From positions 62,001 through 126,000 of the forward strand of contig JAFGUF010000022.1 of assembly GCA_016938675.1 (NCBI GenBank): DNA of 64,000 nucleotides, read 5' to 3'. This DNA comes from Clostridia bacterium. GTDB lineage: Bacteria > Bacillota > Clostridia > Christensenellales > UMGS416. This document shows, in pieces, positions 30,199 to 40,143 of this stretch (positions are counted from its first letter, which is position 1; each line of letters opens with the position of its first letter). The notes below the pieces were generated by a model, which had not been told where the DNA came from, ran no database searches, and saw nothing but the letters and a program-made list of their open reading frames with translations. A program made the position numbers and the translations under genes.

Positions 30199-31053
30199 AT
30201 GATTGATGTATCCAACTTAAACTTCACTTATGAACAATCAAAAAAACACGCCGTTAAGGGACTGGATTTTCATATTAGTAAAGGAGAGATTTTTGGCTTT
30301 CTGGGTCCTAACGGCGCAGGCAAGACCACAACTCAACGCCTAATTATCGGCCTGCTTAAGGGCTACACTGGCAAGATTGAAATAATGGGCAAGGAACGCA
30401 GCAAATGGAACAAGGATTTCTTTGAGCATATCGGAGTGGCCTTCGACTTCCCTAACCTCTACACAAAGCTCACTGGTGAAGAAAACCTTAAATTAATATC
30501 AAGCTACTACAAAAAGCAGCCCGAAAATCTTGATTTGCTTTTTGACAAAGTAGGCCTTTCCAAAGACAAACATACAAAAGTAGAGTCATATTCAAAGGGC
30601 ATGAAAATGAGGCTTAATTTCATTCGCTCCATTATGCACGACCCTGATATTATGTTTTTCGACGAGCCAACCAGCGGCCTGGACCCGGTAAACGCAAAAA
30701 TAATAAAGAACATGATAACAGAAATGAAGGACAACAATAAAACTGTATTTTTGACTACCCATAATATGACAGTGGCTGAGCAGCTCTGTGACAGAGTGGC
30801 CTTCATAAATGATGGATGTATATCAGTGATTGACAGCCCTCAGGACCTAATGATAGAAAACGGTGAAGCTGTTGTAAATGTTGCATATAAGCAGGGCAAC
30901 AAACTATTAAACTCAAGCTATCCAATGAAAGGCTTATACGAAAATCAAGATTTCATTAATTTGCTTAAAACAGATACCGTGGTATCAATTCATTCCAAAG
31001 AAGCAACTTTGGAAGATATATTTATTAAGCTCACAGGCAGGGAACTTTCATGA
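30199..31053 (+). CDS. ABC transporter ATP-binding protein
   Basis: FLGPNGAGKTT, YSKGMKMRL, MFFDEPTSGLDP. Confidence 0.95.
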   Translation: MIDVSNLNFTYEQSKKHAVKGLDFHISKGEIFGFLGPNGAGKTTTQRLIIGLLKGYTGKIEIMGKERSKWNKDFFEHIGVAFDFPNLYTKLTGEENLKLISSYYKKQPENLDLLFDKVGLSKDKHTKVESYSKGMKMRLNFIRSIMHDPDIMFFDEPTSGLDPVNAKIIKNMITEMKDNNKTVFLTTHNMTVAEQLCDRVAFINDGCISVIDSPQDLMIENGEAVVNVAYKQGNKLLNSSYPMKGLYENQDFINLLKTDTVVSIHSKEATLEDIFIKLTGRELS

Positions 31054-31772
31054 ATATGAATATAAAAAGAAGTGTTAACTGCATAAATGCCGATGTAAAG
31101 TTCCAGCTTAAGCACGGTTTCTACACTGTATACATAGTGCTCTCTGTCGTATATATCATTATTAATAGCTTTATATCGCAGGAAGCCCTTAAATATGTGC
31201 TGCCGATACTGATATATATGGATCCAGCAGGTCTTGGCCTTTTTTTTATAGGCGGCATGGTTCTGATGGAGAAGGAGCAGGGAATTCTATCTCTGGTATA
31301 TATAACTCCACTAAGGGTTAATGAATACATCGTAAGCAAAATAATCACACTGGGATTGATATCCGCACTGGCAGGCACGGCCGTTTCCCTGGCATCGTAC
31401 AGGCTGCACTGCAATTATTTTCTGCTGTTTTCCGGCACTTTTCTGGTTTCTGTTTTTTATACATTGCTTGGGTTTCTTATTGTAGCCCGTGTAAAAACAG
31501 TAAATGAGTATTTGATAAAAATGATCCCTTTGATGTTGATTTTCATTATACCCTGCCTCACTATGATACCGAACAGCTTTTTGCCCGGTTTTGTGAACAC
31601 CATATCATACGCTGTTCCAAGCGCAGGCGGACTAAAGCTGATATTCGCTGCATATGAAGCAGTTCCTCCGCTTGATGCTGCAGTTAGCTTTCTGGGGTTA
31701 ATTCTATTTGACGGACTGCTCATAAAAAGGGTACATAAAATACTAACAGACAAAATAATCCTTAATGCGTGA
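31050..31772 (+). CDS. ABC-2 type transporter permease
   Basis: 240 aa polytopic, overlaps ATPase gene. Confidence 0.8.
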   Translation: MNMNIKRSVNCINADVKFQLKHGFYTVYIVLSVVYIIINSFISQEALKYVLPILIYMDPAGLGLFFIGGMVLMEKEQGILSLVYITPLRVNEYIVSKIITLGLISALAGTAVSLASYRLHCNYFLLFSGTFLVSVFYTLLGFLIVARVKTVNEYLIKMIPLMLIFIIPCLTMIPNSFLPGFVNTISYAVPSAGGLKLIFAAYEAVPPLDAAVSFLGLILFDGLLIKRVHKILTDKIILNA

Positions 31773-31781
31773 GGTCAAAAA

Positions 31782-32480
31782 ATGTTTAAATTCATCCATA
31801 TAAAAAGTGAACTCAAGAAAATATTCAGAGAGCCTATAATGGTGCTTCTATTTTTCGCCCCTATCTTAATAACTCTGATTTTTAAGCTCATGTATGTATT
31901 TTTAGTGCCCTTCATTCAAAAGTATATTGCTTTTGATATGTCACAGTATCAGCACTACGTCCTTGTCTTTACGATGATAATGAGTGCAATGCTTCTGAGC
32001 ATAGTGATGGGATTTACTATGATAGACGATAGAGACAATAAAATCGTGGAATTAATATCCGTGACCCCGATGGGCAAATCAGGCTATCTTTTTATGCGTC
32101 TATCCCTGGTTTTCTTGTTTGTATTCATATACTCAATTTACACCTATCTTTTTATGGGAATATATATATTGCCCGTTTTCACTCTTTTGTATTTATCCCT
32201 AATACTCTGCATATACTCTGCGGTAATGGGGCTTCTTCTTTTCTCAGTAGCCAGCGATAAAGTGAATGGACTGACATATGCAAAAGGCATGAATGTTGTT
32301 TTCCTGTTTGCTTTTGTTGATTTGCTGAATATTAAGTGGCTCAATGCAGTAGGTGGAATTTTCCCTCCATACTGGATTACTAAAATAATTGCAAGCCCTA
32401 CGAATATCTACCCTCTTATTATGGGCGCCGTTGTTCCGATTATCTGGTTTCTTATTGTTTTGAAAAGATCAAAAATATAA
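31782..32480 (+). CDS. ABC transporter permease
   Basis: 232 aa polytopic, same operon. Confidence 0.75.
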   Translation: MFKFIHIKSELKKIFREPIMVLLFFAPILITLIFKLMYVFLVPFIQKYIAFDMSQYQHYVLVFTMIMSAMLLSIVMGFTMIDDRDNKIVELISVTPMGKSGYLFMRLSLVFLFVFIYSIYTYLFMGIYILPVFTLLYLSLILCIYSAVMGLLLFSVASDKVNGLTYAKGMNVVFLFAFVDLLNIKWLNAVGGIFPPYWITKIIASPTNIYPLIMGAVVPIIWFLIVLKRSKI

Positions 32481-32504
32481 AAAATCCCCTTTTTCTTTGT
32501 ATAC

Positions 32505-32546
32505 GATGCCTTCTCCCAGCATTTTGCCGTGGAAGGCATCTTTTTA
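32505..32546 (+). terminator. Intrinsic terminator
   Basis: GATGCCTTC ... GAAGGCATCTTTTT. Confidence 0.88.
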
Positions 32547-32629
32547 ACTTTCACACCTAATTTACATTTGTTTATTGCTCTGGTTTTGATTAAATGATAT
32601 GATTATCATAATAATTTTAAGGACTGACT

Positions 32630-33676
32630 ATGAAAAACGTTTATGAAAGACTGGCTGATGCCCTTAATACTCTTCCCAACGGCTTTCCGAGAACTGAAAC
32701 AGGCTCTGATATAAGGCTGCTTGAATTTATGTACTCTCCCGTAGAGGCGGCTTTGGCATGCGAACTTACAAATGAGCCTGAAACGGTGAGTGAAATTGCA
32801 GAGCGGCTAAACAAAATATCGAAGGAAGTAATGGCGGGCTTGCTCCACCTTTCAAAGGAAGGCAAAGTATGGATGGATATGTCCGATGGCAAGCCGAAAT
32901 TCCGCCTGGCCCCGTTTATAGTCGGCAGCTATGAAGCACATGTAGACCATATGAATGCAGAGATGGCTCTTCTTTTTGAGGAATACTTAAATGACGGCGG
33001 CGTAAAAGGCATTATGGGAGTATCTCCTTCTGTGCATAGAGTTATTCCGACTATTGACCATTCAGAGCTTGAATGGATACTTCCCTATGACAGTGTAATC
33101 AAAATACTTGAGCAGGCAAACACCTTCCATGTACAGGACTGCATATGCCGTCTTCAGCAGGAATCAATTGGCAAAGGATGCGATGCACCAAAGCACAACT
33201 GCCTTTCATTCTCTGCCGCGAAAAGAAAACCTATAGAAGGCGATATAACAAAAGAAGAAGCCTTGGAAATAATTAAGGAGGCCGAACAAGCGGGCCTTGT
33301 GCATTCCGTCAGCAATGTTGTAAACGGGCTGCACTATATATGCAATTGCTGCGGCTGCTGCTGCGGAATACTGCGCAGTATCAATGAATGGGGAATAGAA
33401 AACTCCATGGCAAGGGCAAACTATGAGGCAATAGTAGATGATGATAAGTGTATTGGCTGCGAAGTCTGCGTGGATAGATGCCAGGTAAGCGCAATTGAAA
33501 TGGCCGAAGGTTTAGCAAAAATAAACAGAGATAAATGCCTAGGCTGCGGGCTTTGCATATCCACCTGCCCCTCGGAGGCAATAGCACTTTTTGCCCGCCC
33601 TGCTGAGGAACAGGTAACACCGCCGGAAGATTTTGGGCAATGGGAGAAGCAACGGCTGGAGAAAAGAAATATTTGA
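32630..33676 (+). CDS. Winged-helix-like / 4Fe-4S dicluster ferredoxin-domain protein
   Basis: N-terminal HTH-like SEIAERLNKISKEVMAGLLHLSKEGKVW; CNCCGCCCGI; two CxxCxxCxxxCP ferredoxin motifs. Confidence 0.8.
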   Translation: MKNVYERLADALNTLPNGFPRTETGSDIRLLEFMYSPVEAALACELTNEPETVSEIAERLNKISKEVMAGLLHLSKEGKVWMDMSDGKPKFRLAPFIVGSYEAHVDHMNAEMALLFEEYLNDGGVKGIMGVSPSVHRVIPTIDHSELEWILPYDSVIKILEQANTFHVQDCICRLQQESIGKGCDAPKHNCLSFSAAKRKPIEGDITKEEALEIIKEAEQAGLVHSVSNVVNGLHYICNCCGCCCGILRSINEWGIENSMARANYEAIVDDDKCIGCEVCVDRCQVSAIEMAEGLAKINRDKCLGCGLCISTCPSEAIALFARPAEEQVTPPEDFGQWEKQRLEKRNI

Positions 33677-33706
33677 TAAATTTTTAAGAAGACTGGAGAT
33701 ATAACT

Positions 33707-34315
33707 ATGGAAATATTATATTATCTGATTGTAGTAATTGTGTGCTATTTCTTAGGCTGCATACAAAGCGCTTATATAATCGGGAAATTCATGAAAAAAA
33801 TCGACATTCGCGAGCACGGCTCTAAAAACGCCGGCGCGTCCAACGCCTTCACAATAATGGGCTGGAAAACTGGTGTTGTTGTAGCAGTTGTTGATATATT
33901 GAAGTGCGCAATACCCGTGTTTATACTGAAGCTTGTATTCCCGGATAACACCCTAATACAGGTGTTAGGCGGCATCAGCGTGGTTCTTGGCCATGTTTTC
34001 CCAGTATTTATGGGCTTCCGCGGAGGAAAGGGCACAGCCAGCCTGATGGGTATGGCTCTAGGGCTTCATCCGATGCTCTTTGTAGTCGCCGGCCTTGCAA
34101 TAATAGCCGGCTCATTTCTAAGTGATTATATAGCCATTGGCACCGTTGTCACACTGCTTGCAATATTAACATGGATGATAGTATTTGATTTCAGTATGTT
34201 CGCCATTATCATCTATTCTATGATTATTCTGCTCAGCCTCTATAAGCACTACGTCAACTTCAAAAGAATATATCACCACACAGAAACTAAAATGAGCGAT
34301 GTATTCAAAGTATAA
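33707..34315 (+). CDS. plsY: Glycerol-3-phosphate acyltransferase PlsY
   Basis: YFLGCIQSAYIIGKFMKKIDIREHGSKNAGASNAFTIMGWK...GFRGGKGTAS. Confidence 0.95.
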   Translation: MEILYYLIVVIVCYFLGCIQSAYIIGKFMKKIDIREHGSKNAGASNAFTIMGWKTGVVVAVVDILKCAIPVFILKLVFPDNTLIQVLGGISVVLGHVFPVFMGFRGGKGTASLMGMALGLHPMLFVVAGLAIIAGSFLSDYIAIGTVVTLLAILTWMIVFDFSMFAIIIYSMIILLSLYKHYVNFKRIYHHTETKMSDVFKV

Positions 34316-34335
34316 TATATCAAATTGATAATATT

Positions 34336-34366
34336 TAAGGGCGTAATAGATATTACGCCCTTTTTG
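34336..34366. terminator. Bidirectional intrinsic terminator
   Basis: AAGGGCGTAAT-agat-ATTACGCCCTTTTT. Confidence 0.9.
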
Positions 34367-34394
34367 ATTTTATTTATTCCTATAGATAATAAAT

Positions 34395-36179
34395 CTATTT
34401 CTTAACCAATTCGCAGAATAAATCAATTTTTTCTACTATTCCATTAAGAGCATTCTGCCATGTTTCCTTCTTAGTTAGGTCAACATCCATCATCATAGCA
34501 ACATCATAGACATCGTTTGAACCTGTCGCTGCAAGCAATTTTTTGTACTTCTCAACAAAGCCATCCGGAGTCTTTTTGTATATTTCAGATATGCACTTGC
34601 CAAAGAGAAGCCCGAATGCATACGGCCAGTTATAGAAGGCCAGTTCAGGTATATAATAATGGCTCTTGCAGGCCCACATATATGGGTGCAGTGTATTTTC
34701 ATCCAGCCCGTCACCGTATGCCTTTTTCTGAGCATCCAGCATGGCTTCCTTCATCTCTTTTACGCTCATACCATGGTCATGGCGGACTTCTATTACCTTT
34801 GATTCAAATAAATATCTGCTATAGATATCAACTATTACCTGCGTCGCGTCCATCAGCTCAGTTTCTATGATTGCCAGTTTTACTTCGTCATTTGCCTTTG
34901 ATAGCACTGCATCTGTTACAACGCCTTCATTGAATATAGAAGCTGTCTCAGCAAGAGGCATCGGATAGTTAGTTTTAAGCACAGGGAAATCCTTCAAGCA
35001 ATGTCCGTGCCACGCGTGGCCCAGCTCGTGCGCTAGCGTAGTGACGCTTGAAAAGCTGCCGTCAAAATTGGAAAGCACTCTGCTCTCACCTATAAACGGA
35101 AGATTCGCGCAGAACGCGCCGCCGCCTTTGCCTTCCTTCGGGAATGGATCAATCCAGCTGTTTTTAAATGCGTTATCAATAAACTCAGACATCTCTACAG
35201 AAAATCCCTTGAAAGTATCCACTAGAAATTCATGTGCTTCTTCATAGGTATACTTCATGTCGGCCGTTGCCCCTATTGGTGCGAACATGTCATAGAAAGG
35301 AAGTCCGCTCTCATGTCCCAGATATTTTGCCTTAGCCTTCAGGTAGCGCCTGAAGTCCGGCATTGCGTCCTCCATAGCGGAGAGCATAGCATCAAGTATA
35401 TCCCTGCTCATTCTGGAATTCTCCAGTGTTCTGTCTAAGATAGAATCATATTTTCTCATCTCGCAGGTAGTTATGTTCTCTCCCTTAATCGCGTTAAGCG
35501 CATGGGCGAGCGGCATCTCTATCTTCTTATAGGCGTTTATTTCAGCCTCGAATGCCTTTTTGCGGACATCGGCACTTTTGTCATATGCCATATTGCGAAC
35601 CATCGGCAAGGGTAATGATTTGATTTCCCCGTCCTGCTCTATCTCAACAGTCATAGTTCCGTCTATCATATCCCGCATTCTGCTCCATGCGTTGCCGCCT
35701 GTGAGGGATAGCTCAGCTACTGCCTTTTCAACATCATCTGAAAGCAGGTGCTTTGATTCTTTGTATACTTCATTTAGGTAATAGTCGAATTCCTTTAATT
35801 TTTCAGAAGAATCTATTACGCTCTGCAGATTTTCAACCTCGCCTAGGAAGCGGGTGAACTTTGATAGCAGCACCTGGCTTTGGGTCACTACTCTCTCCAG
35901 TCTGTCCAGCATGCCAAGCGCAGTTTCATTAGTAGCGTCAGTTGCCAGCGTCAGCTGCGCATATGAACCCAGCCTCCAGTGCAAAGTCATCTGCTCCTCT
36001 GCTATGTCTATCATCTTGCTAAGCTTTTCTACGACGTTTGAAGTATCCTTAAGCTGCAATTTCGCCCATTCTTCAGCTTCAGTAATTCCGTCTTTTACCC
36101 TCTTCATGTCCTTTTTGAATTCTTCAGATTCAAATGAAGGATATAGCTTTGTTAAATCCCAATTCTTTGAAAGTCCCAT
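34395..36179 (-). CDS. pepF: Oligoendopeptidase F (M3 family)
   Basis: 594 aa; TLAHELGHAWHG zinc motif. Confidence 0.93.
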   Translation of the reverse strand: MGLSKNWDLTKLYPSFESEEFKKDMKRVKDGITEAEEWAKLQLKDTSNVVEKLSKMIDIAEEQMTLHWRLGSYAQLTLATDATNETALGMLDRLERVVTQSQVLLSKFTRFLGEVENLQSVIDSSEKLKEFDYYLNEVYKESKHLLSDDVEKAVAELSLTGGNAWSRMRDMIDGTMTVEIEQDGEIKSLPLPMVRNMAYDKSADVRKKAFEAEINAYKKIEMPLAHALNAIKGENITTCEMRKYDSILDRTLENSRMSRDILDAMLSAMEDAMPDFRRYLKAKAKYLGHESGLPFYDMFAPIGATADMKYTYEEAHEFLVDTFKGFSVEMSEFIDNAFKNSWIDPFPKEGKGGGAFCANLPFIGESRVLSNFDGSFSSVTTLAHELGHAWHGHCLKDFPVLKTNYPMPLAETASIFNEGVVTDAVLSKANDEVKLAIIETELMDATQVIVDIYSRYLFESKVIEVRHDHGMSVKEMKEAMLDAQKKAYGDGLDENTLHPYMWACKSHYYIPELAFYNWPYAFGLLFGKCISEIYKKTPDGFVEKYKKLLAATGSNDVYDVAMMMDVDLTKKETWQNALNGIVEKIDLFCELVKK

Positions 36180-36184
36180 ATTTC

Positions 36185-36362
36185 CTCCTTGTGTAATATA
36201 TTTATAACTCTTACTATCTGTGTCGCCTTGCTATGGTTCCGCTTCGCTTGAAACCAAACTCGACCTGTCAGTTCACTATTCATTGTGTCGGAGATTTTGT
36301 TTCATAAAATCTCCTTGTGTAATGTATTTGTACCTCTTACTATCTGTGTATCGCCTTGGTAT
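36185..36362 (-). repeat. Direct repeat of a ~50 bp 5' leader/SD segment (copies 36185-36234 and 36311-36362)
   Basis: ctccttgtgtaatRtatttRtaMctcttactatctgtgt(at)cgccttgStat shared between copies. Confidence 0.9.
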
Positions 36363-36385
36363 TCTTATTTGCTTATGCTATTGTC

Positions 36386-38302
36386 CTAATCACCATTATC
36401 TCCTATGTTATTACCCGTCCCAATGTTTTCATCTTTATCCTTTATTCCATTCTGGTCCTGATCCTCGGAGATATATATAAACCGCGCATATAGCCTAGGA
36501 TAATTATCGTATTTTCCCGTTACATCAGCGTACATATCATATATCATATCGCCTATAATTATGTCATAGTTTCCATTATACTCGATTACCACATACTTTG
36601 GATCAGCCGCTGTTCCTGTATTGAAAAGGAATAGCTTTGCTTCCGGTGTTTCTATACGTTCTGTTACAAATCCATTAAGGTGGTATATCTGCCCTATCAT
36701 CTTGCTTGCTGCAGTTGACAGCGCTTTATAATCCAGAACCCATGCAGCACTGGTGTAGGCACCTTCCAGAGGCAAGCGGTGGATGATGTGCTTCAGCGTC
36801 GCCGTTCTTCCATCCGGAGTAGTGACATAAAGTATAACTTCATTTTCACCGAAATCACTAAGTTCTGTCTTAATAAAGAATCTGCCTTCTTTATCTACGT
36901 TTATATAATCAATGAGCAAAGGTAAGCGATCGTCCAATGTTACAGTTGCTCCCGGCTCAGTCTGACCATCTATTCTCAGCTGGCTCATCTGCGTCTCTGT
37001 TGGTGCCTCAATAAGTTTAATATCCACATCTTTCGGCGGACTGTAAATAAGCAGTGTGTAGTTATTCACTCTGTATCCGTCAGCTTCTACAAGTATAGGT
37101 ATCTCATTCATGCCTTCATTAAGGAAAATATATGTGCTGGTATATCCCTCATCATCAATATTACCGGACATGTTTTTGGTATCGATAATTACGCGGCTTG
37201 CCTGCTCTACCTTTACTCTTACCTTAACCTGAGTAGTATCAACGCTTGTGCCCTGCTCCACCGGATAAATTATTGTAAGAGGCGCAAGAGGCACGCTTAT
37301 TCTATATGTCGGTACGTTGAGCTCCGTTTCCACTCCGTCCTTGTCAAAATGCCATGCCTTAATATCAACGTATGTGAATTCGCTACCGTAGTATTCATCT
37401 CCGTCCTTAGGTATGTATGAGTAATCATCAAGGCTCAATACAGCCATGTTGTTGTGAATAGTCAATGTTCTTTTAAGGTCGTGAGATTCATCTTCAACGA
37501 GTATTTTATCGCCGTCTTCGCCATAGAAGGTTACGTTGTGCCATGTCTGACCGTCCTTAAGCACCCTTTCAACCAACGGCTCCCCACCGTTTGGCAGCTG
37601 GTTTCTGGATACAAAAAGCTGGGACATCCCTTCAGAAACCTTTCCGGCAAGTGATGATATTCCGATAATTATACCGAAAATTATGCAAACCGCAAGAAGA
37701 GAAATCAATATCAGCCTTCCCCACTTAATGCTAAGTTTCTTTTTATAGGTTTTCTTTTTGGGTAGATTGTCCTTTTTGGGCTCTACGGGCTTTTCCTTCT
37801 CCGCAGGAACTACAATACCTATTTCCTGGCCTTCACGAAAATATCTGATTCTTTTTGCATTTTCAGAGAGCGGCTCTGCTCCGTATTTCGATCCCCTTTT
37901 ACTCTTTCTGGCTATGCTTTCATCGGATTCATCTTCCAATGCAACAACTGGAATATTTCCTTCGCCTCTGCGGGCATATCTGCTGTTTTTTTCATTGCCC
38001 CATATTCCCCGCTCCTTAGCAGCCTCTCTTTTTGCATATATGGAATACTGTCTGCCTAAGACTGGGTCTTCATCCGTGTCCATTGAGCTGAGGTCATAAA
38101 ATGTGCCGTTTTCTTTTGGCCTGCCTGCTTTATCCTGGCGTATGTTTGTTACATCGACTTCATCCTCTTCTCTGAAGGCCGACTGCGTCCACATGTTGTT
38201 TTTCTTTTTTTCTTCAATATATTCCTGCGGCAGCACCTCATTGCATACATAGCATTTTCTGTACTCCGGCTTATTATAAGTACCGCACTTTGGACATTTC
38301 AT
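36386..38302 (-). CDS. Zinc-ribbon membrane protein with extracytoplasmic Ig/PEGA-like region
   Basis: MKCPKCGTYNKPEYRKCYVCNEVLP, central TM ILISLLAVCIIFGIIIGISSLAG, C-terminal beta-rich region; AAAGGAAATG precedes ATG at 38302. Confidence 0.65.
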   Translation of the reverse strand: MKCPKCGTYNKPEYRKCYVCNEVLPQEYIEEKKKNNMWTQSAFREEDEVDVTNIRQDKAGRPKENGTFYDLSSMDTDEDPVLGRQYSIYAKREAAKERGIWGNEKNSRYARRGEGNIPVVALEDESDESIARKSKRGSKYGAEPLSENAKRIRYFREGQEIGIVVPAEKEKPVEPKKDNLPKKKTYKKKLSIKWGRLILISLLAVCIIFGIIIGISSLAGKVSEGMSQLFVSRNQLPNGGEPLVERVLKDGQTWHNVTFYGEDGDKILVEDESHDLKRTLTIHNNMAVLSLDDYSYIPKDGDEYYGSEFTYVDIKAWHFDKDGVETELNVPTYRISVPLAPLTIIYPVEQGTSVDTTQVKVRVKVEQASRVIIDTKNMSGNIDDEGYTSTYIFLNEGMNEIPILVEADGYRVNNYTLLIYSPPKDVDIKLIEAPTETQMSQLRIDGQTEPGATVTLDDRLPLLIDYINVDKEGRFFIKTELSDFGENEVILYVTTPDGRTATLKHIIHRLPLEGAYTSAAWVLDYKALSTAASKMIGQIYHLNGFVTERIETPEAKLFLFNTGTAADPKYVVIEYNGNYDIIIGDMIYDMYADVTGKYDNYPRLYARFIYISEDQDQNGIKDKDENIGTGNNIGDNGD

Positions 38303-38425
38303 ATTATCATTTCCTTTTGTATCGTTATGCAATTACATTGGTATTCAAATTATACCTATGAAATATTACATTTCCATGTTAAAATATTATACACGAAAAA
38401 ACTTATTTTTGGGAGTGTTATTTTT

Positions 38426-38986
38426 ATGAACAGATACAATGATGTATTTCACGAAGAGATAATTGTAAGAAAAAATAAAGGGCTTTACAATTTTCTCTAT
38501 ATCATATTCAGTATAATGATGTGGATATCTCTTATTTTCACTTTAATGGGCCTTCAGGGAATTATGCAGGCCTTTACAGGCACTGTCCCCTTTGGTAATG
38601 CTCTCGTTTTGTTTTTCGGCTTTGGTGCACTGTCGGGTATATCATATCTTAATAAGAATTCCATGAGAATAGATTATGAATATTCCTTCACAAACGGAGT
38701 TTTGGACATCGCTCAGGTTAAAAACAACACAAAGCGCAAAGAAATATTATCGATAGATACAAAAGAAGAACTGGAGCTGATTGCGCCGATAATGACAGAT
38801 GAGTTTTTGAGATACCAATGCATGAATGATATCAAGAGGATTAATGCCTGGCTTAACAGAGACATCAAAAAACACTTCGCTGTAATCAAAAAAGACGGCC
38901 AAAGAATTATGCTGGTATTTGAGCCCAGCGAAAACATGATAAATACATTGAAAAAATATAACCCGCAGAAGGTAAAGACAAGCTGA
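38426..38986 (+). CDS. Small membrane protein, DUF6106-like
   Basis: MNRYNDVFHEEIIVRKNKGLYNFLYIIFSIMMWISLIFTLMGLQGI; GGAG before ATG at 38426. Confidence 0.55.
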   Translation: MNRYNDVFHEEIIVRKNKGLYNFLYIIFSIMMWISLIFTLMGLQGIMQAFTGTVPFGNALVLFFGFGALSGISYLNKNSMRIDYEYSFTNGVLDIAQVKNNTKRKEILSIDTKEELELIAPIMTDEFLRYQCMNDIKRINAWLNRDIKKHFAVIKKDGQRIMLVFEPSENMINTLKKYNPQKVKTS

Positions 38987-38988
38987 TA

Positions 38989-40143
38989 ATGGCAATCTAT
39001 TTTGATAACGCTGCAACAACAAAGGCTTCACCTGGCGTATGTGAAGCGGTGAATGAAGTATTAGTGAAAGACTACTATAATCCTTCTTCTTCCTACTCTG
39101 CCGCTTTAGATATAGACAAAAAGCTTGAAGCATCCAGAGAAACTATACTTAAAAACCTTAACATGCAAGGAAACCTGATTTTCACTTCCGGCGGCACTGA
39201 GTCTAACAATATAGCAATATTTGGTGCGCTTAAGAAAATGAAATCTGCCTGTATAATCACCAGTGAAACGGAGCATCCCTCTGTTAAAAAAACATGCATT
39301 GAAGCAGCAAGTGAATTAGGAAGAGAACTCAAAATAATACCCGTAGATATCAAAGGGCATATAAAAACGGATGAGTACATTTCCGCATGTAAGAAAGCAG
39401 ACAGTGCATTCGTATCAATTATGCATGTAAACAATGAGACTGGCACTGTGCAGGATATAGAGTGCCTCGCTGAAATCGCGAAACAAAATATTCAAAAGTG
39501 TGTTTTCCATTCGGACGGCGTTCAGGCATTTATGAAAGTTGATCCGCTAAATAAAAATTCGAAAGTTGATTTATATTCATTGAGTGCTCACAAAATCCAC
39601 GGCCCAAAGGGCGTAGGCGCACTATATTTGAAAGATAAAAGCATATTAAGTGCTGCTTCCTACGGCGGAGGACAGGAATACGGCCTGCGCTCCGGAACAC
39701 ACAATACTCCCGGTATCTATGGCATGGCAAAAGCAGCAGATGAGCTTTCCAGCAGACATGATGATTACATTGCTACAATGCGAAATATAAAAAAAATAAT
39801 AATTGATGAGTTTAAAGGCAGCAATATTGATTATATAATCTGTGGGGATAGTATAGAAAAGTCCGCCCCTCATATCCTGAATGTTGCTTTCAGGGATATT
39901 ATGGGCGAGGTTCTGCTCTCCGCTTCAGATTCAGATGGGTTAATAGCAAATACAGGGTCTGCATGTTCATCGAAAAAACGGTCGGTAAGTCCCGTACTAA
40001 AGGCGATGAATATTGACCCGAATTATATACAAGGCGCAATGCGGCTAAGCTTTGGCGTATTCAGCACAGAGGACGAAGCCAGGCAAGCTGCGCAGATAAT
40101 CATAAACAACGTAAAAAGGCTAAGGAGATTCAAGAGAGCGTGA
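38989..40143 (+). CDS. Cysteine desulfurase (NifS/NifZ type, partner of ThiI)
   Basis: MAIYFDNAATTKASPGV...SLSAHKIHGPKGVGALY...NTGSACSSKKRSVSPVL. Confidence 0.93.
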   Translation: MAIYFDNAATTKASPGVCEAVNEVLVKDYYNPSSSYSAALDIDKKLEASRETILKNLNMQGNLIFTSGGTESNNIAIFGALKKMKSACIITSETEHPSVKKTCIEAASELGRELKIIPVDIKGHIKTDEYISACKKADSAFVSIMHVNNETGTVQDIECLAEIAKQNIQKCVFHSDGVQAFMKVDPLNKNSKVDLYSLSAHKIHGPKGVGALYLKDKSILSAASYGGGQEYGLRSGTHNTPGIYGMAKAADELSSRHDDYIATMRNIKKIIIDEFKGSNIDYIICGDSIEKSAPHILNVAFRDIMGEVLLSASDSDGLIANTGSACSSKKRSVSPVLKAMNIDPNYIQGAMRLSFGVFSTEDEARQAAQIIINNVKRLRRFKRA

